Source: Massilia sp. PDC64
Lineage (GTDB): Bacteria; Pseudomonadota; Gammaproteobacteria; Burkholderiales; Burkholderiaceae_D
Length of the DNA stretch: 64,000 nucleotides
Direction: 5' to 3'
NCBI RefSeq assembly: GCF_900101265.1
Contig: NZ_FMZS01000003.1
Location: 62,001 to 126,000 of the forward strand
Part shown: piece by piece, positions 8,276 to 14,599 of the stretch
Position numbering within the stretch: the first letter of the stretch is position 1
Layout: each line of letters begins with the position of its first letter
Program-made: the position numbers and the translations under genes
Notes under the pieces: model-generated
Databases searched by the model: none
The model's input: only the letters and a program-made list of their open reading frames with translations
What the model was told of the DNA's origin: nothing

Positions 8276-10618
8276 ATGAGACTTACCCTGCACCGCACGC
8301 TGATTGCGCTAACATCGGCGCTCGCCTTCGTACCCGCGGCCTTCGCCGCTCCGCTGACCACCCTGGACCGCAACGGCGCCTGGGTGTCGGTGGAAGCCTA
8401 CGGCCCGAACATCGTCCACGTGACGATCGCCGTCGACAAGGACGAAGTCCTCAAGGGTCCGGGCTACGGCATCCTGAAGAAGAATGCCGACAACGGCGCG
8501 TTCCGTCATACCGCGGGCAACGACGGCGACACGTTCACGTCGAACGGCATGACCGTGCACGTGAACGCGGCACCGCCGGCGCGCACGCCGAGCCAGCCGG
8601 AGAAGTACTTCGCGCCTTCGCTGGCGCCGGTGGGCCTGCAGGTCAAGAATGCGAAGGGCGAGCAGATCCTCGAGATGCAGGGCTGGGAGATGTCGCCGCA
8701 GACCGTCGCCGGCGAGAAGACGTACCAGGTCGGCGCTTCTTTCGCCGCCGGCCGCGACGAGCATTACTATGGCATGGGCCAGAACCAGGAATCGACGGGT
8801 CCGCTGGACCTGCGCGGCCGCACCCTCGACTGCAAGCACTGGTACGACGCGCCGACCGGCGAATCCGTGTGCGTGCCGTTCATGGTGTCGTCGAAGGGCT
8901 ACGGCATCGTGTGGGACAACCCGTCGGCCACGCGCTTCAACGCCGCCATCCACGGCCGCACGAGCTTCCAGTCGAACGTGGGCGAGCGCGTGTCGTTCTT
9001 CGTCATCACCGGTAAAACCACCGACGAGATCTACTCGGGCTACGCGCGCCTGACCGGCAAGACGCCGATCCCGCCGAAGGCCGCGTTCGGCCTGATCCAG
9101 TCGAAGGCGCGCTACGACAGCCAGCAGGAAGTGCTGCGCGTCGCGAACACCTACCGCCAGAAAAAATACCCGCTCGACGTGATGGTCGTCGACTGGTTCT
9201 ACTGGACCCGCATGGGCCAGATGGACATCAACCCGGCCGAGTTCCCGGACCCGGACGGCATGAACAAGCAGCTGCACGACATGGGCATGCAGTCGATCAT
9301 CTCGATCTGGCCGCGCTACGAAACGGCGGGCCGCTACTTCAACGAGCTGGATGCGAAGGGTTATCTGCTGAAGGACAAGGACGGCAAGACCGTGGACGGC
9401 CTGCCGTTCCGCTCCGACCGCACCGGCGGCCTGATCGACGCGACCAATCCGAAGGCACGCCAGTGGTTCTGGGAGAAATCGCGCGACAACATCCTGTCGC
9501 ACGGCTTCGACTACCCGTGGCTGGACGAGACCGAACCGGACCTCGTCCCGGACGGCTACTTCTATTCGATCGGCTCGGGCGACCGTTACCACAACCTGTT
9601 CCCGCTGCTGCACGTGGAAGGCTTCGCCGACAACATGCGTGCCTGGAAGCCGAACAAGCGCGTGCTGATCCTGTCGCGCGCCGCCTACCTGGGCTCGCAG
9701 CGCACGGGCGCGCTGTTCTGGTCCTCGGACGTCAACGCGACGTGGGAAGCGCTGCAGCGCCAGATCCCGACGGGCCTGAACATGACGGCCTCCGGCATCG
9801 CCCTGTGGGGTAACGACATCGGCGGCTGGCAGGGCATCCCGGGCAAGAGCGACGGCACGAAGGCGCCGCTGCTCGATCCGTCCGACGCACGCGACGTCGT
9901 CGGCCAGAACGACGACTATCCGGAACTGCTGACCCGTTGGTTCCAGTACGGCACGTTCCTGCCCACGTTGCGCCTGCACGGCCAGCACAAGCACACGGAT
10001 ATCTGGTCTTTCGGCAAGCAGGCGGAAACCATCATGGCCCGCTACGACACGCTGCGCTACCAGCTGATCCCGTACATCTACAGCCAGGCCAAGTTCACGC
10101 ACGACACGGGCGCACCGTTCATGCGCGGCCTGTGGATGGACTTCCCGAACGACCCGAACGTGGCCAACATCGGCACGCAATACATGTTCGGCCCGGCGTT
10201 CCTCGTGGCGCCGGTGACGGAGCAGGGCCAGACGGAGAAGAACGTCTACCTGCCGGCCGGTACCGACTGGTACAACTTCTGGACCGACGAGAAGCTCGCG
10301 GGCGGCCAGTGGGTGAAGGTCGCCGCACCGATCGACCAGATCCCCGTGTTCGTGAAGGCCGGCTCGATTGTCCCGTTCGGCGCCGAGATCCAGTCGACCG
10401 CGACGAAGCAGGGCATCGCTTCGGTCAAGGTCTACCCGGGCCGCGACGCCACGTTCGACCTGTATGACGACGACGGCGTGTCGTACGACTACGAGAAGGG
10501 CAAGGGCACGACGACCCGCCTGCACTGGAACGACGGTGCCGGCAAGCTGACGGCCAGCGGTGGCGATGCCACGTTGGCCAAGAACCTGCCGTCCATCGTG
10601 AAAGTCGCCGGCAAGTAA
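8276..10618 (+). CDS. Secreted GH31 glycoside hydrolase (alpha-glucosidase/alpha-xylosidase type)
   Basis: 780 residues from ATG 8276, which follows GATAGAGGA; the longer frame start at 8204 is rejected because the signal peptide (cleavage after AAFA, residue 24) begins here. A GH31 N-terminal beta-sandwich is followed by the TIM barrel: nucleophile Asp417 in PWLDETEP and acid/base Asp485 in FWSSDVNATW, with WGNDIGG further on. A C-terminal beta-sandwich region follows (QSTATKQGIASVKVYPG, then YDDDG). It should release alpha-linked glucose or xylose from oligosaccharides in the periplasm. The xyl-box-like operators upstream favour a hemicellulose side-chain role such as xyloglucan alpha-xylosidase, but the motifs alone do not exclude alpha-glucosidase. 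Confidence 0.9.
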   Translation: MRLTLHRTLIALTSALAFVPAAFAAPLTTLDRNGAWVSVEAYGPNIVHVTIAVDKDEVLKGPGYGILKKNADNGAFRHTAGNDGDTFTSNGMTVHVNAAPPARTPSQPEKYFAPSLAPVGLQVKNAKGEQILEMQGWEMSPQTVAGEKTYQVGASFAAGRDEHYYGMGQNQESTGPLDLRGRTLDCKHWYDAPTGESVCVPFMVSSKGYGIVWDNPSATRFNAAIHGRTSFQSNVGERVSFFVITGKTTDEIYSGYARLTGKTPIPPKAAFGLIQSKARYDSQQEVLRVANTYRQKKYPLDVMVVDWFYWTRMGQMDINPAEFPDPDGMNKQLHDMGMQSIISIWPRYETAGRYFNELDAKGYLLKDKDGKTVDGLPFRSDRTGGLIDATNPKARQWFWEKSRDNILSHGFDYPWLDETEPDLVPDGYFYSIGSGDRYHNLFPLLHVEGFADNMRAWKPNKRVLILSRAAYLGSQRTGALFWSSDVNATWEALQRQIPTGLNMTASGIALWGNDIGGWQGIPGKSDGTKAPLLDPSDARDVVGQNDDYPELLTRWFQYGTFLPTLRLHGQHKHTDIWSFGKQAETIMARYDTLRYQLIPYIYSQAKFTHDTGAPFMRGLWMDFPNDPNVANIGTQYMFGPAFLVAPVTEQGQTEKNVYLPAGTDWYNFWTDEKLAGGQWVKVAAPIDQIPVFVKAGSIVPFGAEIQSTATKQGIASVKVYPGRDATFDLYDDDGVSYDYEKGKGTTTRLHWNDGAGKLTASGGDATLAKNLPSIVKVAGK

Positions 10619-10623
10619 GCGAT

Positions 10624-11034
10624 TTACGCATGGTGGGCACGGCGTGCCCACCATGTTCCTCCCACCCGGTCCAGCGACCAATCCCCACCTCCCTGCACCA
10701 CCAGCGGCAACAGCAGCGCAGCCCAGCTCAGATGCGTCGGCCACGCATCCGGATATACGAAGATCTCGATCACGGCCGTCATCCCCAGCAACCCGAGCGC
10801 CGCGCCGCGCGTGCACAGCCCCAGCACGAGCAGCAGCGGGAACACGTGTTCGGCCGTCGTCGCCATCCGTGCCGCCAGCTCCGGCGGCACCAGCGGCAGC
10901 GCGTATTCGGAGCGGAACAATTCGTACGTCGAGTCCTTGATCGTGAAGAGGCCTTGCACCTTCGTGCGGCCGGACAGGAAGAAGATGGCCGCGATGGCGA
11001 CGCGGTCGAGCAGCAGCAGGGCGTTATTCAGCAT
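10624..11034 (-). CDS. DoxX-family membrane protein of the bufferin operon
   Basis: 136 residues with four hydrophobic segments (about 5-21, 54-72, 75-92, 99-115) typical of DoxX. ATG at 11034 follows AAAGGAACCACC; an in-frame ATG at 11049 would overlap the upstream stop as ATGA. DoxX proteins regularly close bufferin-type operons and are thought to serve redox or quinone-linked functions in the membrane. The C-terminal dozen codons fall inside a perfect palindrome (10629-10655), giving a Trp/Arg/His-rich tail (WWARRAHHA) that may be acquired sequence. Last gene of the six-gene operon, converging on GH31. Confidence 0.85.
   Translation of the reverse strand: MLNNALLLLDRVAIAAIFFLSGRTKVQGLFTIKDSTYELFRSEYALPLVPPELAARMATTAEHVFPLLLVLGLCTRGAALGLLGMTAVIEIFVYPDAWPTHLSWAALLLPLVVQGGGDWSLDRVGGTWWARRAHHA
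10629..10655. repeat. Perfect palindrome between GH31 and DoxX (REP-like, possible bidirectional terminator)
   Basis: CATGGTGGGCAC at 10629-10640 pairs perfectly with GTGCCCACCATG at 10644-10655 around a three-base loop. It lies 10 bases after the GH31 stop and encodes the end of DoxX on the other strand. No T tract follows on either strand. Its form suggests a dispersed REP-type palindrome that also stops the convergent transcripts. Confidence 0.6.
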
Positions 11035-11045
11035 GGTGGTTCCTT

Positions 11046-11804
11046 TCATGATTGACGGAGGCCGCTCACCCGCGTGAGCAGCTCGTTGCCGATCCAGTCG
11101 GCGAGCAGGGCGCCCGCCCTGGCGACGCCGTCGTCGGCGCCGAGGCGGTCGACGAGCCGCGCGCACAGCGCAGCGAAGCTGCCTTCGGCCCGCGCGAGCT
11201 GCAGCGCTTCGAAGTCTGGCGCCGCGAGCACGCGCAGGCGCGCGACATGGCTGCGGCGCCAGACGATCGCACCCGCCGGCGCAGGCAGCATGGCCGCCTC
11301 GGGCGGCTCGATGCCGTCCTGCAGCGCGGACCAGATGTCGGCCGCATTGGTCGTCAGCCGCGCCATGTGCAGCGAGGGCGCGAAGCCCAGGTGCGCGCGG
11401 TCCCAGTCGACGTGCGCGAGGCGGGCCGGGTCCAGCGGGGCCGTGTCGCGTGCGACGAAGGCCGTCGCCAGCGACCATTCGATCCACGCCAGTTCGTGCA
11501 GGTCCGGGTTGTCGGGAAAGACGGAGCGCAAGGTCGACTCGAAGCCGGCGCCGTAGGCATCCAGCGTCCATGCGTGCGGCGGCTGGCGCCCGATGTGCAT
11601 GGCGGCCGCGTGGCGGAATGCCGTGTCGCCGACGAACGTCCGCAGATGGGGATAGGTCGCCTCCAGGCAGCCCATCAGCTGGACGCGGTAGTTGTTCTGG
11701 TAGACGTCGAGGCCGCGCCGGTCAGCGGCGAGACGGCGCGCGGACGCGGCGTCGGCCGTCGTCAGCCAGCGGCGAAAGTCGCGCTGCATCATGTTCAGGT
11801 TCAT
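11046..11804 (-). CDS. bufC: DUF2063 protein, BufC/HvfC-like partner of the MNIO enzyme
   Basis: 252-residue DUF2063 protein. The family N-terminus is recognisable (QRDFRRWL, then [26 protein letters not shown]). HvfC/BufC proteins work with the DUF692 iron enzyme that converts Cys residues of a precursor peptide into thiooxazole-type heterocycles, probably by binding the precursor. ATG at 11804 overlaps the stop of the DUF692 gene as ATGA, showing translational coupling. The older annotation 'putative DNA-binding' for this domain is unlikely here, because the neighbours form a complete bufferin operon. Confidence 0.88.
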   Translation of the reverse strand: MNLNMMQRDFRRWLTTADAASARRLAADRRGLDVYQNNYRVQLMGCLEATYPHLRTFVGDTAFRHAAAMHIGRQPPHAWTLDAYGAGFESTLRSVFPDNPDLHELAWIEWSLATAFVARDTAPLDPARLAHVDWDRAHLGFAPSLHMARLTTNAADIWSALQDGIEPPEAAMLPAPAGAIVWRRSHVARLRVLAAPDFEALQLARAEGSFAALCARLVDRLGADDGVARAGALLADWIGNELLTRVSGLRQS

Positions 11805-12637
11805 GCGGCCTCCCGCAGGTTCATGCGCCGCGCGCGCGCCAGTTCGGCCAGCAGCTCGGACAGCGGCGGGATGTCGGCATCGCGCTCGATCATCGTCGCG
11901 ACCGGGCCGCAACGCGCGACGGCATGCGCGTACAGGGCCCATACGCCGTCCGGGACGCTCCGGTCGTGCGTGTCGATGAGCAGGCCGTCGCCCTCGCTGT
12001 GGCCCGCCAGGTGGATCTGGCGCACGTGCCGCGCGGGGATCCCGTCCAGGAACGCGAACGGATCGAAGCCGTGGTTGGCGGCGCTGACGAACACGTTGTT
12101 CACGTCCAGCAGCAGGCCGCAGCCCGTGCGCTCGCACATGCGCGCGAGGAACTCCCATTCCGTCATGGCCGCGCCGGCGAAGGCGAGATAGCTGGACGGA
12201 TTCTCGAACAGCAGCGCGCGGCCCAGCGCGTCCTGGGCACGGTCGATGTTGGCGCAGACGACGTCCAGCGCTTCGTCCGTGTAAGGCAGCGGCAGGAGGT
12301 CGTGCGAATTGAAGCGGCCGATGCGCGACCACGACAGATGGTCGGAGACGTACAGCGGATCGACGGCGTCGACGAGCGCCTTCAGGCGCACGAGGTAGTC
12401 GCGGCGCAGGCCGTCGGCGGAGCCGATCGACATCGACACGCCGTGCAGCGCCACCGGATGCCGCTCGCGCACGCGGCGCAGGATGTCGAGCGGCTGGCCG
12501 CCGGCTACCATGAAGTTTTCGGAGATGGCTTCGACGAAGTCCACGGGGACGTCGGTCTCGAGGAAGTCGCGGTAGTGTTCGCGCCGCAGGCCGAGGCCGA
12601 AGCCGGCGAACGTCGGTGGGGGAGGGTGGGCTGGCAT
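11801..12637 (-). CDS. bufB: DUF692 multinuclear non-haem iron oxidase (MNIO), BufB/HvfB-like
   Basis: 278-residue DUF692 TIM-barrel enzyme. The metal-ligand positions of the family are present: Glu40 (SENF), His65 (LHGVSMS), Asp99-His100 (SDHLSW), Glu145 (FENPSSY), Asp178/Asn181 (LDVNNVFV), His209 and His213 (HLAGHS), Asp222/His224. The characterised relatives oxidatively modify Cys residues of small precursor peptides. In this operon the substrates should be the two Cys-rich peptides at 12687 and 13757. ATG at 12637 has an AGGAG site and is separated from the nearer precursor by a hairpin. Cytoplasmic, no signal peptide. Confidence 0.92.
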   Translation of the reverse strand: MPAHPPPPTFAGFGLGLRREHYRDFLETDVPVDFVEAISENFMVAGGQPLDILRRVRERHPVALHGVSMSIGSADGLRRDYLVRLKALVDAVDPLYVSDHLSWSRIGRFNSHDLLPLPYTDEALDVVCANIDRAQDALGRALLFENPSSYLAFAGAAMTEWEFLARMCERTGCGLLLDVNNVFVSAANHGFDPFAFLDGIPARHVRQIHLAGHSEGDGLLIDTHDRSVPDGVWALYAHAVARCGPVATMIERDADIPPLSELLAELARARRMNLREAA

Positions 12638-12659
12638 GGCTCGCTCCTGGGTGTTGAAC

Positions 12660-12679
12660 GGCCCGCCGCGGGGCGGGCC
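12660..12679 (-). promoter_or_regulatory. Hairpin between bufA2-like precursor and bufB
   Basis: GGCCCGCC and GGCGGGCC form a perfect 8-bp stem with a four-base loop in the 49-base gap after the precursor gene. There is no U tract on the minus strand. It may protect or trim the precursor mRNA so that peptide is made in excess over the enzyme, as in other operons encoding a small precursor and its enzyme. Confidence 0.5.
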
Positions 12680-12686
12680 GGCGCGG

Positions 12687-12962
12687 TTATTCCTTCTCGG
12701 TCAGCGTGCCACCGAGCGCCTTGCACTCGGTCGGCGTCTTGACGATCACGCCCTGGCCCTTGCACTGGTTCAGGCCCTTGCAATCGTTCTTCGCCGTGGC
12801 GCACAGGCTCTCGCCCTTGCAGCCGTTGATGCCGTAGCAGCGGCCCGGCTGCTCCTTGTCCTTGTCCGCTGCACGCGACGGGTTCGCGATGCCGAGCGTG
12901 GCGATGGCGAGGAGGGCGGCGGCGCCGGCCAGGCCGACGCGGTTCGTTCGTTGTGCTTTCAT
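12687..12962 (-). CDS. Second bufferin-type precursor peptide, six cysteines (BufA2-like)
   Basis: 91-residue exported small protein. A signal peptide (about 1-31, ending SRAA) is followed by a short mature part with Cys42, 48, 54, 61, 67 and 80, in the pattern RCYGINGCKG, LCATAKNDCKG, NQCKGQG. This differs clearly from the four-Cys precursor at the head of the operon. Position directly before the MNIO gene and Cys-rich, Gly/Lys-rich composition make it a likely RiPP substrate and copper-binding metallophore. ATG 12962 follows AAGGAGAACACC. Assignment to the BufA2 group is from memory of the family and moderately sure. Confidence 0.8.
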   Translation of the reverse strand: MKAQRTNRVGLAGAAALLAIATLGIANPSRAADKDKEQPGRCYGINGCKGESLCATAKNDCKGLNQCKGQGVIVKTPTECKALGGTLTEKE

Positions 12963-12988
12963 GGTGTTCTCCTTGGGTGATGGGTGGT

Positions 12989-13753
12989 TCAAAGGGTGTC
13001 GCGGGCGGCCCGTTCGATGACCTGGGCCACGTCTTCGGGGCGCGACATGTGGACGGCGTGGCTGCCCGCGATCTCGACGATTTGCGAGTGCGCGCGGCGG
13101 TACATCATGCGTTGCGCGTCCGGCGCGAGGATGCGGTCTTCCGTCGCGACGACGGCGTAGCTGGGCTTCGTGTGCCACAGTGCCGCGTAGCTGGGCGTGC
13201 CGAGGAACGCAAGGCCGACGGGTGCCTGCGACGCGGCCAGGAAGTTGGCGCGGTTGGGCGTCAGGTCGGCCGCGAAGTCGTCGTGGAAGCGCGCGCGGTC
13301 GGCCCAGTGGTAGCCGGCGAAATCGGCCCGGATCGCGGCCGGCATGCCGCCCGTTCCGTGCAGCAGCTGGAGCGGGCTCTCGCCCACTTCCGGTGCGATG
13401 GCCGCGACGTACACGAGGGCCTTGACCTTGGCGCCGCTGCCCGCGTTGCCGATCACGGCGCCGCCGATGCCGTTGCCGACGAGGACCACGTTGCCGAACT
13501 GCTGGAACAGCACGCGGCGGGTGATCGCCACGTCGTCGTCGAACGTCGCGTGCGCGGCCGGCACGACGGTCACGCGGTAACCCTTCTGGCTCAGGATGTC
13601 GTGGACGACGTGCCAGCCCGAGGCATCGATGAATTCGCCGGGTACGATCACGATGTTCTTCGTGTTCGCCGCGGCCGGATTCGCGGCCAGCGCGGGCGCC
13701 GTGAGCGCTACGGTGGCGAGAAGGGCGGCAAGCGTCTTCATGGTGGTTTTCAT
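12989..13753 (-). CDS. Exported alpha/beta-hydrolase-fold protein lacking the nucleophile
   Basis: 254 residues with a signal peptide (about 1-24) and an AB-hydrolase fold of the salicylate/pheophorbide-esterase-like group (IVIVPGEF, then ASGWHVV). The nucleophile elbow, normally GHSYGG, reads GNGIGG (93-98), so Gly95 replaces the catalytic Ser. The acid Asp206 (ATEDRILAPD) and the expected His232 (GSHAVHMSRPE) remain. It therefore looks like a pseudoenzyme. It sits between the two precursor genes, three bases after the bufA1 stop, with no separate ribosome site, so it is translationally coupled. A binding or chaperone role for the exported peptides is possible; no catalysis should be assumed. 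Confidence 0.87.
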   Translation of the reverse strand: MKTTMKTLAALLATVALTAPALAANPAAANTKNIVIVPGEFIDASGWHVVHDILSQKGYRVTVVPAAHATFDDDVAITRRVLFQQFGNVVLVGNGIGGAVIGNAGSGAKVKALVYVAAIAPEVGESPLQLLHGTGGMPAAIRADFAGYHWADRARFHDDFAADLTPNRANFLAASQAPVGLAFLGTPSYAALWHTKPSYAVVATEDRILAPDAQRMMYRRAHSQIVEIAGSHAVHMSRPEDVAQVIERAARDTL

Positions 13754-13756
13754 CGC

Positions 13757-14023
13757 TTATTTGCGGGGCGTGAGGGAGCCGTAGCCTTTCGGCGTCTTGA
13801 TGCTCGTGCAGGTGCCTTTCTCGACGAGGATCCAGGCGTCGCCCTGGTAATCCGTCTTCGCGGTGCCGGCGCACGAGGTGCCCGCGCCGGCCGCGCATTC
13901 GTTCTGGCCGGCCAGGGCCACGCCATAGCATTTCTCGGTCGGCTTCTTCGCTTCGGCGGCGTGGGCGCCGGCGCACAGGGTCAGGGCCAGCGTGGCGGCC
14001 AGCGCGGTGTGGGTCGTCTTCAT
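13757..14023 (-). CDS. bufA1: Bufferin precursor peptide, DUF2282 family (BufA1-like)
   Basis: 88-residue DUF2282 protein: signal peptide (about 1-22, ending AHA), then the family pattern [25 protein letters not shown] and VEKGTC with the four conserved Cys32, 43, 51 and 72. DUF2282 peptides are the bufferin precursors whose Cys residues are modified by the DUF692 enzyme and which sequester copper in the periplasm. First gene of the minus-strand operon; ATG 14023 follows AAGGAGAGACC. The leader carries a hairpin (14043-14059) and a repeat array (14083-14159), so expression is probably controlled here. Confidence 0.92.
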   Translation of the reverse strand: MKTTHTALAATLALTLCAGAHAAEAKKPTEKCYGVALAGQNECAAGAGTSCAGTAKTDYQGDAWILVEKGTCTSIKTPKGYGSLTPRK

Positions 14024-14042
14024 GGTCTCTCCTTCGGTTGGG

Positions 14043-14059
14043 TCGACGCGGCGCGTCGA
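14043..14059 (-). promoter_or_regulatory. Leader inverted repeat before bufA1
   Basis: TCGACGC and GCGTCGA form a 7-bp perfect inverted repeat with a three-base loop, 20 bases before the bufA1 start. In RNA it would form a stable hairpin close to the ribosome site; in DNA it could be an operator. Confidence 0.4.
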
Positions 14060-14082
14060 TGAACGTCATGAGACCAGTCCGG

Positions 14083-14159
14083 TGTGTCGGCGGATTGTCC
14101 GTTGCATGTCGGGAAACCCCGGCAATGTGTCGGAGGGGCATTACGACACAATCGGACAC
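14083..14159 (-). promoter_or_regulatory. Helically phased CCGACA repeat array upstream of the bufferin operon
   Basis: On the plus strand TGTCGG-type cores start at 14085, 14096 (TGTCCG), 14107 and 14128, spaced 11, 11 and 21 bases, that is on one face of the helix. Two opposed copies follow (CGACACA at 14144, CGGACAC at 14153), so that TGTGTCG (14126-14132) and CGACACA (14144-14150) form a 7-bp inverted repeat with an 11-base spacer. The arrangement suggests cooperative binding of a dimeric regulator, for example an OmpR-type response regulator or copper-responsive factor. The regulator is not in the window. Confidence 0.5.
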
Positions 14160-14242
14160 GAAAACGGGGCGATGCATGCAGCCTGAATAAGGTCAGACAT
14201 CCTATGTGTTGTTATCGTATAACACCCCTAACAGCGATTTTG

Positions 14243-14258
14243 TGGTAGCGGATAGCAA
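14243..14258 (+). promoter_or_regulatory. LacI-type operator site A upstream of the second TonB receptor
   Basis: TGGTAGCGGATAGCAA, one base different from the site at 8022-8037 before GH31. It is far (over 340 bases) from the receptor start and may pair with the site at 14447-14465. Confidence 0.5.
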
Positions 14259-14349
14259 AGTACAGAGTGGGCGCGGTCCTCTATGGGGCGCGAGATACGA
14301 ATTCGGATATCGGTGGCGAAAAAAAATCTATTGGTTCGATGATATTTAC

Positions 14350-14386
14350 TCAAGTATGTTACCGACATGTCTGACGTCATACTTGA
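14350..14386. promoter_or_regulatory. Large nested dyad upstream of the second TonB receptor
   Basis: TCAAGTATG (14350-14358) and CATACTTGA (14378-14386) are perfect 9-bp inverted arms. Between them lies the 8-bp palindrome GACATGTC (14364-14371). The two-level symmetry suggests a protein binding site or a cruciform-forming element. It overlaps the candidate -10 box at 14355. Confidence 0.45.
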
Positions 14387-14446
14387 AAAGCAACTCGAAC
14401 GAGGTGTTTTCACGGACGATCCGGCAAAGCTCGCCCTGTGCCCAAA

Positions 14447-14465
14447 AATGTTAGCGTTTAACATT
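14447..14465 (+). promoter_or_regulatory. LacI-type operator site B upstream of the second TonB receptor
   Basis: AATGTTAGCGTTTAACATT: perfect 7-bp arms AATGTTA/TAACATT around GCGTT, containing the LacI half-site TGTTAGCG. It ends 134 bases before the receptor start, in good position for repression of the receptor. Confidence 0.55.
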
Positions 14466-14599
14466 TTCTGTTAGGACGAGCGCTCAAAATACCGAACAAG
14501 GAGAACCGTTACCGGAAAAAGAACGCATTACCGACCACCTCCACCCGCAATACCAAAAAGGCCACAAGGCCATCCGATAAGAAGAGAGAGGAGACAAAG

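Larger units (their letters stand above)
14160..14599. other. AT-richer gene-free stretch between the bufferin operon and the second TonB receptor
   Basis: No convincing gene; an 82-codon frame at 14206-14454 lacks a ribosome site and has codon use unlike the neighbours. The stretch holds three candidate control elements (14243-14258, 14350-14386, 14447-14465) and a small palindrome GTTAT-CGT-ATAAC at 14212-14224. A possible promoter for the receptor is TTGGTT at 14331 with TATGTT at 14355 (18-base spacing), partly overlapping the large dyad. GC content is visibly lower than in the flanking genes. Confidence 0.5.

Noticed and set aside
8309..10816. 835-codon open frame antisense to GH31
   Set aside because: It mirrors a strongly supported GH31 gene; long antisense frames are expected at this GC content, and the translation is Arg/Ala/Val/His-rich without any domain.
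14206..14454. 82-codon frame in the AT-richer gap before the second TonB receptor
   Set aside because: No ribosome site, codon use unlike neighbours, no family; the stretch is better explained by control elements.
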